This document shows, in pieces, positions 14,730 through 27,654 of a stretch of 64,000 bases of DNA. Below the pieces are notes generated by a model that saw only the letters and a program-made list of their open reading frames with translations, was not told the DNA's origin and did no database searches. This DNA is from Adineta steineri (taxonomy: Eukaryota; Rotifera; Eurotatoria; Adinetida; Adinetidae): assembly GCA_905250115.1 (NCBI GenBank), contig CAJNOI010000029.1, positions 124,001-188,000 on the forward strand, in the 5' to 3' direction. The position numbers and the translations under genes were made by a program. The number at the start of each line of letters is the position of its first letter. The stretch's first letter is position 1.

Positions 14730-17015
14730 ATGACAACGAACGGAGGTATATTCATTTGTTTATAACTATACCTATTAGACAAAAATCTTTGCATAATTGA
14801 CATTTTCATCTCTTTTTTTTCTAAATAGCTTACACAAATGGTTACACTCATGATGAACCTTTACGAATACTTTTATTTGCTGAAAGTTTTCCATCATTTA
14901 CAAGTGGTATTACACGTCGATTTAAAGAAATTATCAGACATCTAGTTAAAAAGAAACATCATATACATGTTATTACTGGTTGTAAAGTAAGTTAAATGAT
15001 TTAAGAAAAGAAATCATTGTATAATGCAATATTTGCAATTCTTAAGCTTAAATCAATCTTTTTATTTAGAATGCTCTTTTATGGGTTGAAGGAAATGAAT
15101 TACTTGAAGAACACGTGACATTTTCAATTTTACCATCAACAGATTTTACAAATAAGATTGATTGTGCTTGCCCATTTCTTTTTCCTAATGTAAGTACATT
15201 AATAGGAATAGATTAAGGCCATCCGATTTTTTTTTCTATTCCTCTTTATAAATATTTGCGCATTCAGGCATAAAATATAATATATTGTGGTTTATATATC
15301 AATGACTGTAAAATATGCTTAGACTAAAAAAACAAAAGTTGCTTATGGGATAGTTATGATTGAATTAAAATAAATAAAGATAGATTTTTTTTATACTTTC
15401 TCCATTGATTATTATTTCTACAAACCGTTCTTTTAACCCCGAACGGAATATATATTCTACTGAAGTACTTCGTATAGATAAACATCTTATGGGTTGAAGA
15501 GAAAAGACAAAAAAGTAAACGACGATTACCTTTAGCAAAGAAAAGAAAATGCAATCGTTTACATAATAAACGATAATTAATCGTTTGTTTATTTTTTTGT
15601 AAAGAAAAATCATCGATATTAATAAGAAAAAGAAATTTTTTAATTTAATGTTATATATATATTTATTGAAATTTCATCATTAGAAAGATGAAACTTGTAA
15701 TTATCAAAAATAATAAGAAATCATAGATAATTGTCTATTTGTAAAGTATTTTTATAAAATTTATCAGAAGTAAGGTCGGTTCATATTTCTTCAGAATCAA
15801 ATTATTCCAATTAGTTATATAGTTTTCTTTTTATCTATTATAATCTTCATTTAGCCAATGGTATATTCGGCAATTCGTCGATTTTCACCTGATGTTGTTC
15901 ATATTGTTGAACAAACTCCAGCTGCTATGCTTTGTGGTGCCATCGCTAAATCACTTAATCTACCGATAGTTTGGTCATCACATACAAATATAGATTTTTA
16001 TTTATCAACATATATTCGTTCCTTTGCTGTTCAATTCACAAGATCTTTATATCAATATATTCGTTTAAAACATTTAGTTTTTTCTTCAATAAATTTAACA
16101 GTTAGTAAAGACTTTGCTGATTTTATGGAACATACTGGTATACCAAAACCAGTTGTTGTTTGGAAAACTGGTGTTGATTCGGAATTATTTAATCCAATAC
16201 AACGTTCACGTTCAATGCGTTATCGTATGTTTGGTACATATAATAATTATAGTGAAGAACAAATGGATTCTATAACATTATTTCTTTGTGTTGGTCGAAT
16301 ATCACCTGAAAAAAATTTTGAATTTTTATCACTTGTATTAGATCGTATACCAAATCAAACATTTTTATGTATTATCGGTGATGGTCCATATCGTCAAACA
16401 CTTGAACCAATATTTCCTAAAGATCGTGTTCATTTTTTTGGTTATCTTGGTGGTGAAGAATTAGCAAGTGCATATGCTAGTGCTGATTATTTTCTATATG
16501 CATCTGTTAGTGAAACATTCGGACAAGTTTATTTAGAAGCAATGGCTAGTGGTACACCTGTTATTGCAGCTGAAGGTGGACAATTAAAAGAATTTTTTCT
16601 TATTGGTGAACATGGTTATTTATGGAAACCAGAAGATTTAGATTCAGCTGAAGAAGCAATACGTTCGACGATGCAAAAAGATCGTAAATATTTATCGACG
16701 AAAGCACGACAACAAGCATTAACACATTCATGGGATTCAGCTGGTGAACAATTAAATGATATTTATTATGATGCTTTTAAACAGAGTAAAACTAAACAAG
16801 AAAATCGACATACGAATATATTTACAATTGGATGTCGATTATTTTATTATGGATTACAATGGTTAATATTAATGTTACTTGCATTATTTCTAATGGCACC
16901 ATTTGTTAAAGTTTCATCACCAAGAACAAATGCACCACAAAAGAATGATAAAAATAATAATTATTATGAAAATACGCATAATTCTATGGTGACAAAAGAA
17001 TTATCTTCTTCTTGA
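14730..17015 (+). CDS. GT4-family glycosyltransferase, SQD2-like (sulfoquinovosyltransferase-related), membrane-anchored
   Basis: Exons 14730-14745, 14829-14986, 15070-15189 and 15855-17015 give 484 residues. The N-terminal Rossmann half has FAESFPSFTSGITRRF. It also has PDVVHIVEQTPAAMLCGAIAK followed by WSSHTNIDFYL, which aligns with the SQD2 block VMSYHTHVP. It then has WKTGVDSELFNP, like the SQD2 W-N/K-x-GVDS-E block. The C-terminal half has VGRISPEKN and the donor-binding ETFGQVYLEAMASGTPVIAAEGGQ. Near the C-terminus a hydrophobic stretch (LQWLILMLLALFLMAPFV) predicts a tail anchor. SQD2 makes the plant and cyanobacterial sulfolipid. The animal protein's sugar and acceptor are unknown, and another GT4 glycolipid or mannosyl activity is possible. 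The 665-bp intron before the last exon is long. Confidence 0.85.
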
Positions 17016-17736
17016 TATATTGACGATAAAGATATTTTCGACGTCACCATGTCTCAGGATCACGATAACATTCGTTGACTGATATGTTTTTTTTTCTTCT
17101 ACTTCCTTTAACAGTAAAAATTGTTCACACGACTTGTTTCTTCATCACTACTATTTTTGTGATACATCGTTTCTATGAAGATAATAAGAGAGAAAATTCA
17201 AATGCATTTGACATTCTCTGTGTTTTCGACTCAAATGAAGATCTTCTTGGTTCTTTTTTTTTTTTCATTTTATTATTTTTAATGTCCGTTATATCGCGCG
17301 TGTCTATTTTTTTGGGGAAAAGAAAATAACCACAATGTATTTGTTTCTAGATAATGCGCAAACAGTTTTTTTTGTTAAACTCGCTATTATTCTACTCTTT
17401 GTGTTCATTTTTTTTGTTTACTGACAAAAAAACAAACGTTCAATAGAATTTATTTCTTTGAAAAGAAAATAAATTTATTTGAATATCATTTGTATTGATA
17501 TTGATAGAATAGAATGATCATTTGAAAAAAAACAAATGAAAATTAAATAAAAATATCTTTCTATGAAAGACAAAACTTGAATACATGTAATTAGTTAATA
17601 GAATTCAAAAAAAAAAAAGTTTCTCGAGCAAGACGTTCTAAGTAAAGATAAAGTCTGTTTTCAGCTTTTGACGACTGTTATTTATATTACTTAATAACAA
17701 GAATTGAATTATTAATTCTTTATAATAGTATATGCT

Positions 17737-17918
17737 CAGTGGCAGATTTTGGGAGGGAGGGGCGATACCTGAGTAGGAGGGGGCGGGGGCGATTTCAGCT
17801 AAAAACTATTTTTTGAGTCCAATCGAAATAGTGTGAACTTATTTTTGCTGTAAAAAAATCAAAAACATCTCCTCCAGGGGTAGGGGCAATCGCCCCTCCC
17901 TCCTTAAATCCGCCACTA
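17737..17918. mobile_element. hAT-like MITE (182 bp), strong terminal inverted repeats
   Basis: The left terminus begins CAGTGGCAGATTTTGGGAGG. The reverse complement of the right terminus begins TAGTGGCGGATTTAAGGAGG. The inverted repeat extends about 30 bp through GGAGGGAGGGGCGAT. The flanks are tatatgct (17729-17736) and tatatgtt (17919-17926), 7 of 8 identical. It has no ORF and is GC-rich against the surroundings. The CAGTGGCGGA-type end and 8-bp duplication are typical of hAT elements. Confidence 0.85.
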
Positions 17919-18117
17919 TATATGTTGTATTAAGACGATCGCTTTTAATACTGAAAAAAGAAACCATTCTAGAAGTATATCCAACTTGAAATTAAAACGA
18001 AGAATAAACTTCAATTTTCAAAGTATTCTTGAATTTATTCTAACCAGTGTTTTATCTAGCAGGTGAACGGTACCCACCCGAAATTTCGATTCACACATCC
18101 GAAAAAAGAAACCTGAA

Positions 18118-18458
18118 CAGTGTTGCCAACTCTTCCGGTTTTTCTACTTTTTCTGGAATTTTTCCGGGTTTCCGGATTTTAGATGACTTTTATTGAATTA
18201 AATTTTACCTATATGTTAATACTCATAAAAAAATTTTTACTTGACAGCGGCTCGGTGACTTATACTTCTTATATATTTAGTTTATTATATTTTGAATTTT
18301 GATATATAGAAATATGAGTTTTTTGAAATAATAAGTGGTATAATTAAGAACAAGATTTTGAGAAATTTATTTTAGCTGGTAGAAATTAATTGTTAAAAAC
18401 CTTTCCGGATTTTCATGTTAAAATTCCGGTTTTCTCACTATGACAGATGGCATCACTG
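18118..18458. mobile_element. hAT-like MITE (341 bp) with perfect 8-bp target-site duplication
   Basis: The left terminus CAGTGTTGCCA pairs with the right terminus, whose reverse complement is CAGTGATGCCA (10 of 11 identical). Direct repeats AACCTGAA lie immediately outside at 18110-18117 and 18459-18466 and match exactly. Subterminal TTCCGG/CCGG-rich sequence occurs on both sides. There is no coding capacity. Confidence 0.85.
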
Positions 18459-19601
18459 AACCTGAATGAAACAGTGATTTTAACATTTTTACAAAAAGCA
18501 GAGATTTTTGTCACTTTATCATTCTCCATAGGGGGTTATCTTTACTGCTTTGATCATTTCATGTGTATTCCTATTAAACACAATCTGTCAATCATGAAAG
18601 AATACTCTGATGCAGTTCCATCATCAATTAACATAATCTTGTCTATATATTCAATCTTTCTTTCTTTTGTCTGTTTAATAAATGTATACGAAAAAAAGAG
18701 TTACTTTTTGAAATACAATTCACGTTCAATCAATCAAGATGAAAGAATCTTATAACTTGTTCTTTCTGGATTTATTGTTAGTTTGTCAACAATTAAAATT
18801 CTATATCGACATATTTACAGTTAAACTAATAGAATAATTATACCCATTTTTATCGTTTAGGTAATAATTGAAAAATATACACACAAAGATCGTATGACAT
18901 AAGAGAAAATATAACAATCGAATGTTATAAAATTTATAATAAAACAAATGATAAACAGTGTTTTGTCGAAATCGTTGATTGTTACAATAAAACATCATAA
19001 TATTGTACACTTTTTCCATATAGTACAAAGTTTTCGAAATACTATCCATCCATTGTAATGATTTACCTGTTTTTTAAATGAATACATCAATCATCATATC
19101 TTGAGTTCCAATAAAAGACTTACATAATCAACTTTTTTATTATATTTTGAATTTCAATCGTCTCACATAAAATTCAACAGATGATTTTCTTCCCTCATAT
19201 CGTACGCATCTGTAATCTTTCACAAATTAACCTGCTGATTCACTTTTTTTTACACCAATCTAAATCACAAACATATATATATGTCATTATAATGATCCCT
19301 AAGCAAATATTTATAGGTGTGTCAAGCTCATTAAAAAACAACGATCATACGTATATACATATGTCTGTATTTTCCCTTCAGCATAGATTATCTGACCGGA
19401 TTTTTACTTGATTACATTTCAAAAGCAACAAAAAGTTTCAATTTATGCTTGATCAAGCATAGACAAATAATCGTTTTTTCTTTGTGCAGTAATATCAACA
19501 TACATATAAATAGCAAAAAAAAAGAAATGAATTGAACTGTTACTCGGTCAAACAAATAATCTGACATAATGAGAATAAATAGAAAAAAAAAGCAGGAGAT
19601 T

Positions 19602-21281
19602 TCATTTACAAAAATGTTTTTCAACTTTTTTCACACAACGTTTACAACGAACTTCACAACACCAATGAAATTGACAATCACAATCTTCTTCTATTGTATA
19701 TACAATTGTTTCATAACCACGATCACAACATAATACCGAACAACTTCCAGGTTCATTTCTTGTTAAATTACATTCACGTCCTTGTGTACCTAATGAACCA
19801 AGACGAGAATTTTTTTCACAAAATGATGATGATGTTTGTATATGTATAAGATCAGTTGAATTAAATAATTTTTGATAAGTTTTTCTTGGTTTAAGAATAT
19901 TTAAATGACGATTAAGTCGTACTTGTGTTGCACTTGCATATTTTGTACGTAATTCAGAACCAATAAGACGAAAATCTGGTAATGTACGCCAACAAACACG
20001 TAATGTACATGATCCACTAACCCCATGGCATTTACATGTTAATTGAACATTACGTTCAACAGCCTAAATACAAAAATGTTTTTGTTATGATTGACAATAA
20101 TAACTTTAGTATTTTATTCATACTTGTCTTCCAGCTTCATTGTTATGTAAATTAACCATACGTACAATACGACGTCGAGTTATTCGCATTTCTTGTTTAT
20201 CAATAAATGACATACTAACATTACGTCCGAATTTTAAATCATCCGAACACCCACCCCATTCAAAACCATCGGATGTTAATGAATTTGTTGTTGAAGATTT
20301 TAACATCATTCGTGATGAACGTGGTTTTAATTGAGTTCTATCACAACCACATTCCGTTAATTCACCTTTTGAACAAGCTTTAGCAATATTATGCATGACT
20401 GCAGCGGATGTCAAAGCATAGATGAAAGCTATTTCAGGTGTTTCTATAAAAGAAAAAAAAAAAGAAAATGTATATATACATCACTTCAGGTGGTCTAATT
20501 ATCCCCTTCTTTAACGACATATTGTTAGTCAACAAAAAAAACGAGAGAGAGAAAGATCAGGGTCTTATCAAAAATGGTATGTTTTAGCTTCAAGGCAAAT
20601 TGAACGAAAAGTATTCTTGTCTCAAGTTGTATACCGATGACGACATCAAATAAAAATCTTGAACGATATGATGTAATATAATTGTATGTTCTTTATCGAT
20701 GACAAAACTATGTAATACAAAAAAAATTCTTACTTCTTAAAATAAGTTTTCCGAATAAATCTGGTTGAGTGAATAATGAACAATTCCATCGTTGATTACG
20801 AAATTGATATTGACATTCATCAATAGCTATACGTAAAGATCGATTAATAATTGTGAATATTTTTGGATTTGTTTGACAATAATAACGTTGTTCAACAGTT
20901 AGAAATGTTAATGATGAACAAAATTGATTTTGTTCTAATGATCGATGAGATGATGACCATAGTTGAAATGACGGTAAACCAAGAGACCTTTAATAAACAA
21001 TAATGATAGTCTTTAGAGTTTAAAATGTCTAATCGATAAGAATTCGCTTTTTTTCTTAACTTTTGTCGACACATCAAAGAAGTTTATAAATGCTCATTTT
21101 TATCACCTTGTCCCCCTTTCTACAAACGAGTGTGAGAAATGACCTTTGATGTGATCTCGACTTTTCCTACTGAGAAAATTTCTTTTTTTTTATTCGCAAA
21201 TACTTACCACCAAAATCCATAAGAACTTTGTACGATAATAATTAATATGAAGATGATTTGTTGATAATGTGAAAAAAGCAT
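19602..21281 (-). CDS. Wnt secreted signalling ligand (Wnt4-like)
   Basis: Exons 21208-21281, 20734-20987, 20124-20443 and 19602-20063 give 369 residues. This is the normal Wnt length. A signal peptide (core IIFILIIIVQSSYG) is followed by the Cys-rich Wnt domain: CGCDRT, DGFEWGGCSDDLKFG, NLHNNEAGRQ, the acylation-site motif CKCHGVSGSC, CWRTLPDFR, and the C-terminal CQFHWCCEVRCKRC. The Ser in CHGVSGSC is the palmitoleate site in the family. CGCDRT plus W-GGCSD and LHNNEAGR resemble Wnt4 more than Wnt5 or Wnt11, but the subfamily needs a tree. It acts outside the cell through Frizzled receptors. Confidence 0.92.
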
Positions 21282-23368
21282 TATATATGTATATAATTGA
21301 ACAAAGTGATAAACAATACGAGACAAATTGATGTTCTACTACTTTTGATTATTTATGACAAGCACACACCTATGTATAATGTTTATATATGTATACGATA
21401 GAATAGAATGAAGTGAACAATTTCTCTACCTTTTATAATAAGAGAGCGACAGAGAAGAAGCCAATCCAATGGACATTTTTTTCTTCTTCTTCTCTCTTGA
21501 CATGACGAAAAAAAAAATATATACAAGGGAGTGAAATGAAAATGATACTACTGTATATACACAAGAAAAAATTGATTGGTCTTTTAAAAATTCAAAGGAA
21601 ATAAAACATCCGACCTAAAACATTGATTGTATACTATTCATTGAATCAAGAAAATTTGTAAATAATTAAGTGAAATGAATCCCCTAGTGAGCTTATTCAA
21701 CAAACTTAATCTTTTTTTACTCGTCTACTTGCGGTATATTAACTTCAAAGTTGGATTTCATGCTGATTAGTGATTAAATTCCTATATTATAGAGATGTAT
21801 CCATGCATGAGCTCAATATCATCCTCATTACATCTGTTCATTTTTCTCATGATTGAGTCTTTGAAAATTTTCAACAGCTGTCTGTTACTGTTAGATCATC
21901 ATTTTTTTTGACAACTAATGGTATCATAACGTTCATATGACAGAAAATAAAAGATGCGAACGTTTGAGCATGCTATACTATACCAGCTTGTTTAAACCTT
22001 AAAGAAGAATTTTTTTCTAACACTTTAATCGTTTAGATTAATCAGACATGTGTGAAATGATAATAAAAAAACAAATATAATTTCCAATGAACGACAAGAC
22101 AAGTATAGGTGAATTTTCTTTCACTCCAGGATACAATAGATCAATATCATGTAACCGGCTTAGTCTAGTTGTTTTCTTGAGATAATATCATGAGAGATTG
22201 AATAAATGATGTTTGTTAGAAAAACAGTTAGAGATTATGATCGAACTGCAGGATTCTTTTGAAAACATATATATATATAGTAATTCTTTGATAGGTAATT
22301 TTGAAATAAAGAGAAAAAAACAAACGAAATTTGTCAAATCATTTAATGTATTTGTCAGAGATAATTGACATTATTATCGACTAATTGCTTTTTTGTAAGA
22401 TTTAATTGACAATTGAAATAGCTTTTTTCGTTGACATGAGAAACAATGTATTTATCTTTTTGACTTATTTTTATTGTTTGTAATAGATAGAGAAGATACA
22501 GTGCTTTTCTCTTTTTTTTATTGGTATATCTTTTAATGAAAATGACGATTGATTTCTTTCGATCGCGTGCAATGTCAATAGAAAAAAAATATAGATTATT
22601 GTATTTCATGATATGTCAACGATGATATAAAGAAATTCGAAAGAGTTTTTTTTTTTCGTTGATCTTGACCTTTTCTAAGTTCCGTATATCATCTTTTAAT
22701 GATTACTATTAGTGTTGCTAGAAGAAAGTTGATATTCGCATGATATTAACAAACATCATAAATTGAAGTTCGTTTATTCACGAGACAGTAAAACTTGAAG
22801 GAAGTCAGTAAGGTTAGTTTTTAAATATATGATTGATATTGCACTTAAGCATAAATTTCAAAAATTTGTCTCAGGGATTTTATTAAGTCTTCTATACAGA
22901 TTTTCATCAGTATATATTATGTCAAAGATACATGACAATCATTACTATTGTTTGTAATATGGTAAATACCTCATATGATTTTACTTCTCCTTACTTTATT
23001 TGTTCTGTTTTGATAACCGTTATTCACAATCGATGTTTAGCTAATCTTGTCTGGCATACATCTATGTATTTAGCTTACTATTTATATTTTGATGAATCAA
23101 CTAAATTATAAGTTAATTCTGTTCTATCATAACATTTATCATGCATGTTCAAAACGAAAACTATTGATTGAGATTTCACTTATTGGCTTGTCAACTGTTG
23201 GATTATATAATACCGAACACATTAATCATATCTGTTTATTTCATTGCTATATGAAATACAAATAATTATATATGATATTTTTATTCATTCTCATTTATTG
23301 AAATATAATTTATTATTAAATGTATAACAAACAAAAGAAAAAAGAGAGAAAAAAAGAGTTCAATATCA
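21282..23368. other. Intergenic region, nothing recognised
   Basis: AT-rich spacer upstream of Wnt and downstream of the lectin/glycosyltransferase-like gene. It probably holds the Wnt promoter and 3' sequence of the neighbour. ORF 22355-22609 (minus) is Lys/Tyr-rich and unconvincing. Confidence 0.5.
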
Positions 23369-24982
23369 TTAACAGTTAAAAGGTCTGCCACAATCTTTGC
23401 TATGTGCACCACCTACTCTTAATACATTTTGTTGCCAAGTCCATAAAATTTCTGGTTCTAAACCATGTAAAACTAGATAATAACTTACAGTACATTCAAT
23501 AGCACAATTATCCGCATTAGGTCTATCACAACCATTTTCACCTACAGTGCCTTCACATCCCATTATATTGTGTTTAGCTTTCTTCCATACATCTGTATAA
23601 TGTCCAGTTACTATTCGAACCATATCAGCATATTCTAAGTACATATTTAAGTAAGTTTGCATAGCTGATAGAGTTCCGTAAGCAAGTTGATCCGTAATTC
23701 CCGTACGTATTCGTCCATCATGATGTGCACACCAATAATAATGTTCTCTAAAAGGATGAGGTAAATAAATTGTTGCTTCATTATCAGCGGCACTAAAAAT
23801 TGGTAGATCAGGAATAGTTCCCCATGCATCTGTATCGGGACGTAAACGAAGAACATAATCATACGTAAAACCTTCAGATAACATGTAATTTCGCATAATT
23901 TGTCCTGCTAAATAAACTGTTTTCAATTGAGATTGTAAACGATTTAGTTTAGGACCACATTGCCCTATTGCAGAAGCAGGAATACCAGGAAAAGGTTCTT
24001 CTACTTCTGCGACATTACGAACATGAGCTCCTTTCAAATTGTCTTTGTAACATGATTTTAAAGCTGCTAGAATTGCTTCCTTATTGACGACAGGAACGCC
24101 AGGAAGATGAGCATCTTGTACATATGTTAAAATAAAAACATCAACTAAATTACCATGTTTTTGCTGCCATTTCTTGATAATTTTTTCAACATGTGAAACA
24201 CATGCTATTGTATTTGTTCGAAAAAGACCGGCAATAACAATTGCTAAACGAGGACTTTTTCCTTTACTACTTGTGGTAATCTTTGTCGACATATTATTTG
24301 TTTGGTAAATAACTTCAGGATGTAATGTGCATAACTTTTCGGAACTGTTTTTATGAGCATAGATTGCTAACAATCCAGAATTTTGAATAACCAATATTGG
24401 AATATTACTGGCTATGCTCGATTTTTTGCATTGTGCTGATAAACTAGACGTCCATGTCGTTTTCCATTCTGTCATAAATGTAGGCTTAGCACGTACTTGA
24501 AGAACTCCGTTTGCTGTTAAATTGACGATATGTTCACCAGGCCAAGAATCACCAGTTGATGTAAAAAAAAGTGTTTTTTCGAAAAGATATGTTTTTGATA
24601 ATACGTTATTAGTTATAGAATCGATCTTTGTTTGTAAATCCAAAACTTCTAAATAACGAAGATTACCCGATGATTCTAGTCGAAGAATAAATCTACCATT
24701 TGGTGAAATAAGTTCAGGATGCTTCGCGTCAAGAATATTATTTAATGTTAAACTGGATCGGTGTCTAATTGTTGGTTTAGCCGCTAGTATATCGTCTACG
24801 TTTGAAGAAGTGGATTCAACTGGATTTACATTCAGAAGGTTTCCTAATGTCAAGTGAGATAGAATTTCATAATTTGCTTTAGGAGAAACTATGTAATATA
24901 AGCCAATCAAAGAAAATAATATACCAAATACGATAATTATTATGAATGAACAACTACTTGATTTCTTACTGATGTGCACCAT
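23369..24982 (-). CDS. Intronless type II membrane protein: B-lectin-like domain + glycosyltransferase-like domain
   Basis: One uninterrupted frame runs to TAA at 23369. The upstream ATG at 25051 is also open, but the ATG at 24982 gives a short basic tail and a single signal anchor (FIIIIVFGILFSLIGLYYIV), the usual Golgi layout, so I prefer it. After a stem come three beta-repeats of bulb-lectin type: ISPNGRFILRLESSGNL, LTANGVLQVR...WKTTW, and ILVIQNSGLLAIY. The C-terminal about 300 residues begin with PRLAIVIAGLFRT and include a possible DxD-like motif in LRLRPDTDAWGTIPD. They also have paired cysteines near the end. A glycosyltransferase role is inference. The lack of introns is unlike most neighbours and may point to retrocopy or horizontal origin. 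Confidence 0.75.
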   Translation of the reverse strand: MVHISKKSSSCSFIIIIVFGILFSLIGLYYIVSPKANYEILSHLTLGNLLNVNPVESTSSNVDDILAAKPTIRHRSSLTLNNILDAKHPELISPNGRFILRLESSGNLRYLEVLDLQTKIDSITNNVLSKTYLFEKTLFFTSTGDSWPGEHIVNLTANGVLQVRAKPTFMTEWKTTWTSSLSAQCKKSSIASNIPILVIQNSGLLAIYAHKNSSEKLCTLHPEVIYQTNNMSTKITTSSKGKSPRLAIVIAGLFRTNTIACVSHVEKIIKKWQQKHGNLVDVFILTYVQDAHLPGVPVVNKEAILAALKSCYKDNLKGAHVRNVAEVEEPFPGIPASAIGQCGPKLNRLQSQLKTVYLAGQIMRNYMLSEGFTYDYVLRLRPDTDAWGTIPDLPIFSAADNEATIYLPHPFREHYYWCAHHDGRIRTGITDQLAYGTLSAMQTYLNMYLEYADMVRIVTGHYTDVWKKAKHNIMGCEGTVGENGCDRPNADNCAIECTVSYYLVLHGLEPEILWTWQQNVLRVGGAHSKDCGRPFNC

Positions 24983-25051
24983 TGTGAATAATAACAGTAT
25001 ACTGAAATTAAATACTAATGAATAGTTTTTATAATTCTTATACAAAAACAT

Positions 25052-27654
25052 TCGCTAACTTTCTTCTTATGCTAATTTCGATAGACATTTCCTCAAAACC
25101 TCTACAATAATTCTTGTAAGATCGTATGTAATCAAATTGATTAGAAAACTAATGAGTCTAGCAGAAACAACATATTCAATTATAGATTTCAAATGCAGCT
25201 TCTTAAAAATGATACTCATTCAGGCCATATATATAGTCATAAATTTATCGATGTATGCGTTAAAAAATTACTGGATTGAATATCTGAATAAAATAGTACA
25301 ATTACAAATATCCTTTTCTGTATGACTAGAGACCTCGTATTGTGATATTTTCAGTGTTTATCTCAATTATCTTATATGTGAGAATTCTATAATATTCTTG
25401 CGCAAGAAGATTCTACACCCAAAAAACGAAGCGGAATAAGAACGACAATAGGTATAGATCTATAGCTGTTTACTAATTATCGTTGTCAACAAGATGAAAT
25501 GAGATGTGTTTTATGCGATACAACGAAGAAAAAATATACATCACAGGTGTATGTGAAACAGAAGTCTGAAGAAAAGGCAATAGAGAAATAAGAAAAAGGA
25601 GAGAACTTATTTCATTAATAAGATGCGTTACTAGTGGCGCGTCTCAAACGGAAGTTAGTGGTAAAAGCAATGAAAGTTATTTTGTTTTATTTTACCAACT
25701 GTCAATACATTATATTATGAACGATATTTTTACCGTAACCTAAACAACGCTATTCAATATCGTTTTAAATAGAAAATAGTAAATGATAGATATCTATACT
25801 CTTTTTTTCAAAATTCTTGAACACATCAATTCCTATTTCTATTATCTTGTTCTGTCCTTGAATTAACAATTGCTTCGTGCTCGGATGCTAATATTAAGGG
25901 TAGATACAAAACAAATTTTCGTTTTTGTAGGAGTAGGAGATATCATTGTACGATAAAATACAAGGAATCATATTAATTTGTCTCTACTATATGTAGGCCA
26001 TAGTTTTTTCTTTGTACTTTCTTCTATTTGCTCCATCGTAGTGCGTTTTAATGTTTCAAGTGCTATACTTGATTTTCTTCTGCTATCTACGTATTTGATA
26101 CTTGTAGTTTTTAAAAACAAAAAACTCTATTATGAACAATATTAAACACGCTGATATAAGATAAACGATGAAAAATAAATACGTACTATATTAAATAAAA
26201 ATGAATATAGGCAGCAAAAATCAGTGAATATAACTAACAGTAACTGGGAAAGAATATATTTATTATATGAACTACCACTACGGACTAGAGTAGAGTAAAA
26301 GAAAAAAAAATTAGAAGAGAAAATTATTTACATGAAAGAACAAAGTATGATTATGCAGATGTTTCTTTTATTATTCATATTCACTAAAATAAATTACTTT
26401 TTCTTCATCTTATATTAGTTTTTGGTCTATTTGTCAAACTGTAAAATTTTCTTGTTGATATCAACAATATTAATTTAAAAAAGTTCTCTATCTATGTTTG
26501 CCTTTATTGTTATATAAATGATCAGTATATTTTTCTGATTGAGATGGTAATATTTACATCTTCTCGATTACCTTTTTCTCAAATAAGTATCATTGAAGAA
26601 ATAATAGTACATTGATGATTCGAGTACCTCGTTCACATTGTTTCTGGTGTGAATCCTACTATTCGTAGTTATCAGTTTTTAAATAATATATAGTGTACTA
26701 ATCAAGCTAGTGAGGAAGTTCATGAGCCCGTGATTAGTTAAATGCATCAGTAAAAAGATAGACGACATAATTCTTAGAGGAACGATTATCAGCGAGTATA
26801 CACCTTCATGTTATCACACTAGTAGTTTATTGATAAATGACTTAATGTTGAATATGGAACAGAATAACGACAACAAATCGATACCTAACAGTTTGAAAGA
26901 ATATAACGATCATATTTACTAAATATAAAACTATTAACTTTAATAGATGTAGAATGTTCACCAATCGTCTAAGTGTGAGTGAAATAGTAGGATGAACGGA
27001 TGTGTTATCACCTAACAGCGTCGTGTGCAGAAATATTAGTGGTTTATTTCACTCCGTATATGGTTGTCTAAGATCGCGCATGTCCCATTTGAATCTATTA
27101 AATTCTAGACCAATCTTTTTAATTCACTTCTTTGTAGATTGCAACTTTGATAGTAACTCAATATTCTTTTATGGTCGATATTTTCAGAGAGTTTTATCCA
27201 GCAAATAAAAAAGAAAAAAGTATTATAGCAGTAAATTAATCAATGCCCTAATATTATTTGAATACATTTCAGTAGAATTTAAAATAATGCAATGAACTTA
27301 ATGTTGATCAATTTCTTTTTGTATATAATAGATCTAATTGCTAATGATTGTAAAAATTTTTAGTCATTTTTTTTCGGTATAAAATATTGAGATAATTATA
27401 CGCTGAGAATCAAGAGTTTTATAACTAGATTTCATCGTTTACACTCAATGTGATATTTTAAATCTGGAGAAACTTTATGCTTCTATCAATAGTATGTATC
27501 ATACAATATTAAATTCCATCATATGGTGTCCTCTATCGTTTGTTCTCATGGTTTTGTCTATCAGCCATTCATCTCAATCATATTTTGTAGTTGGAGTGTA
27601 TCGATATAAAATAAAAATACTCGAATTTTTTTACTTATAAAAATCTCATTGAAA
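25052..27654. other. Intergenic region, nothing recognised
   Basis: AT-rich spacer. ORFs 25137-25325 and 27002-27208 have no family resemblance. No repeats with clear termini were seen. Confidence 0.5.

Larger units (their letters stand above)
17016..19601. other. Intergenic region with two MITEs, no supported gene
   Basis: This spacer between the glycosyltransferase and the Wnt 3' end contains the elements at 17737-17918 and 18118-18458. ORFs at 17075-17329 (T-rich, probably 3' untranslated sequence), 18447-18755 (begins inside the second MITE), 18801-19049 and 19181-19411 match no known family. Confidence 0.6.

Noticed and set aside
18447-18755. 102-residue plus-strand ORF with hydrophobic segments
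   Set aside because: It begins inside the MITE at 18118-18458 and shows no family resemblance.
22231-22260. Sequence resembling a tRNA T-arm
   Set aside because: No cloverleaf could be built around it.
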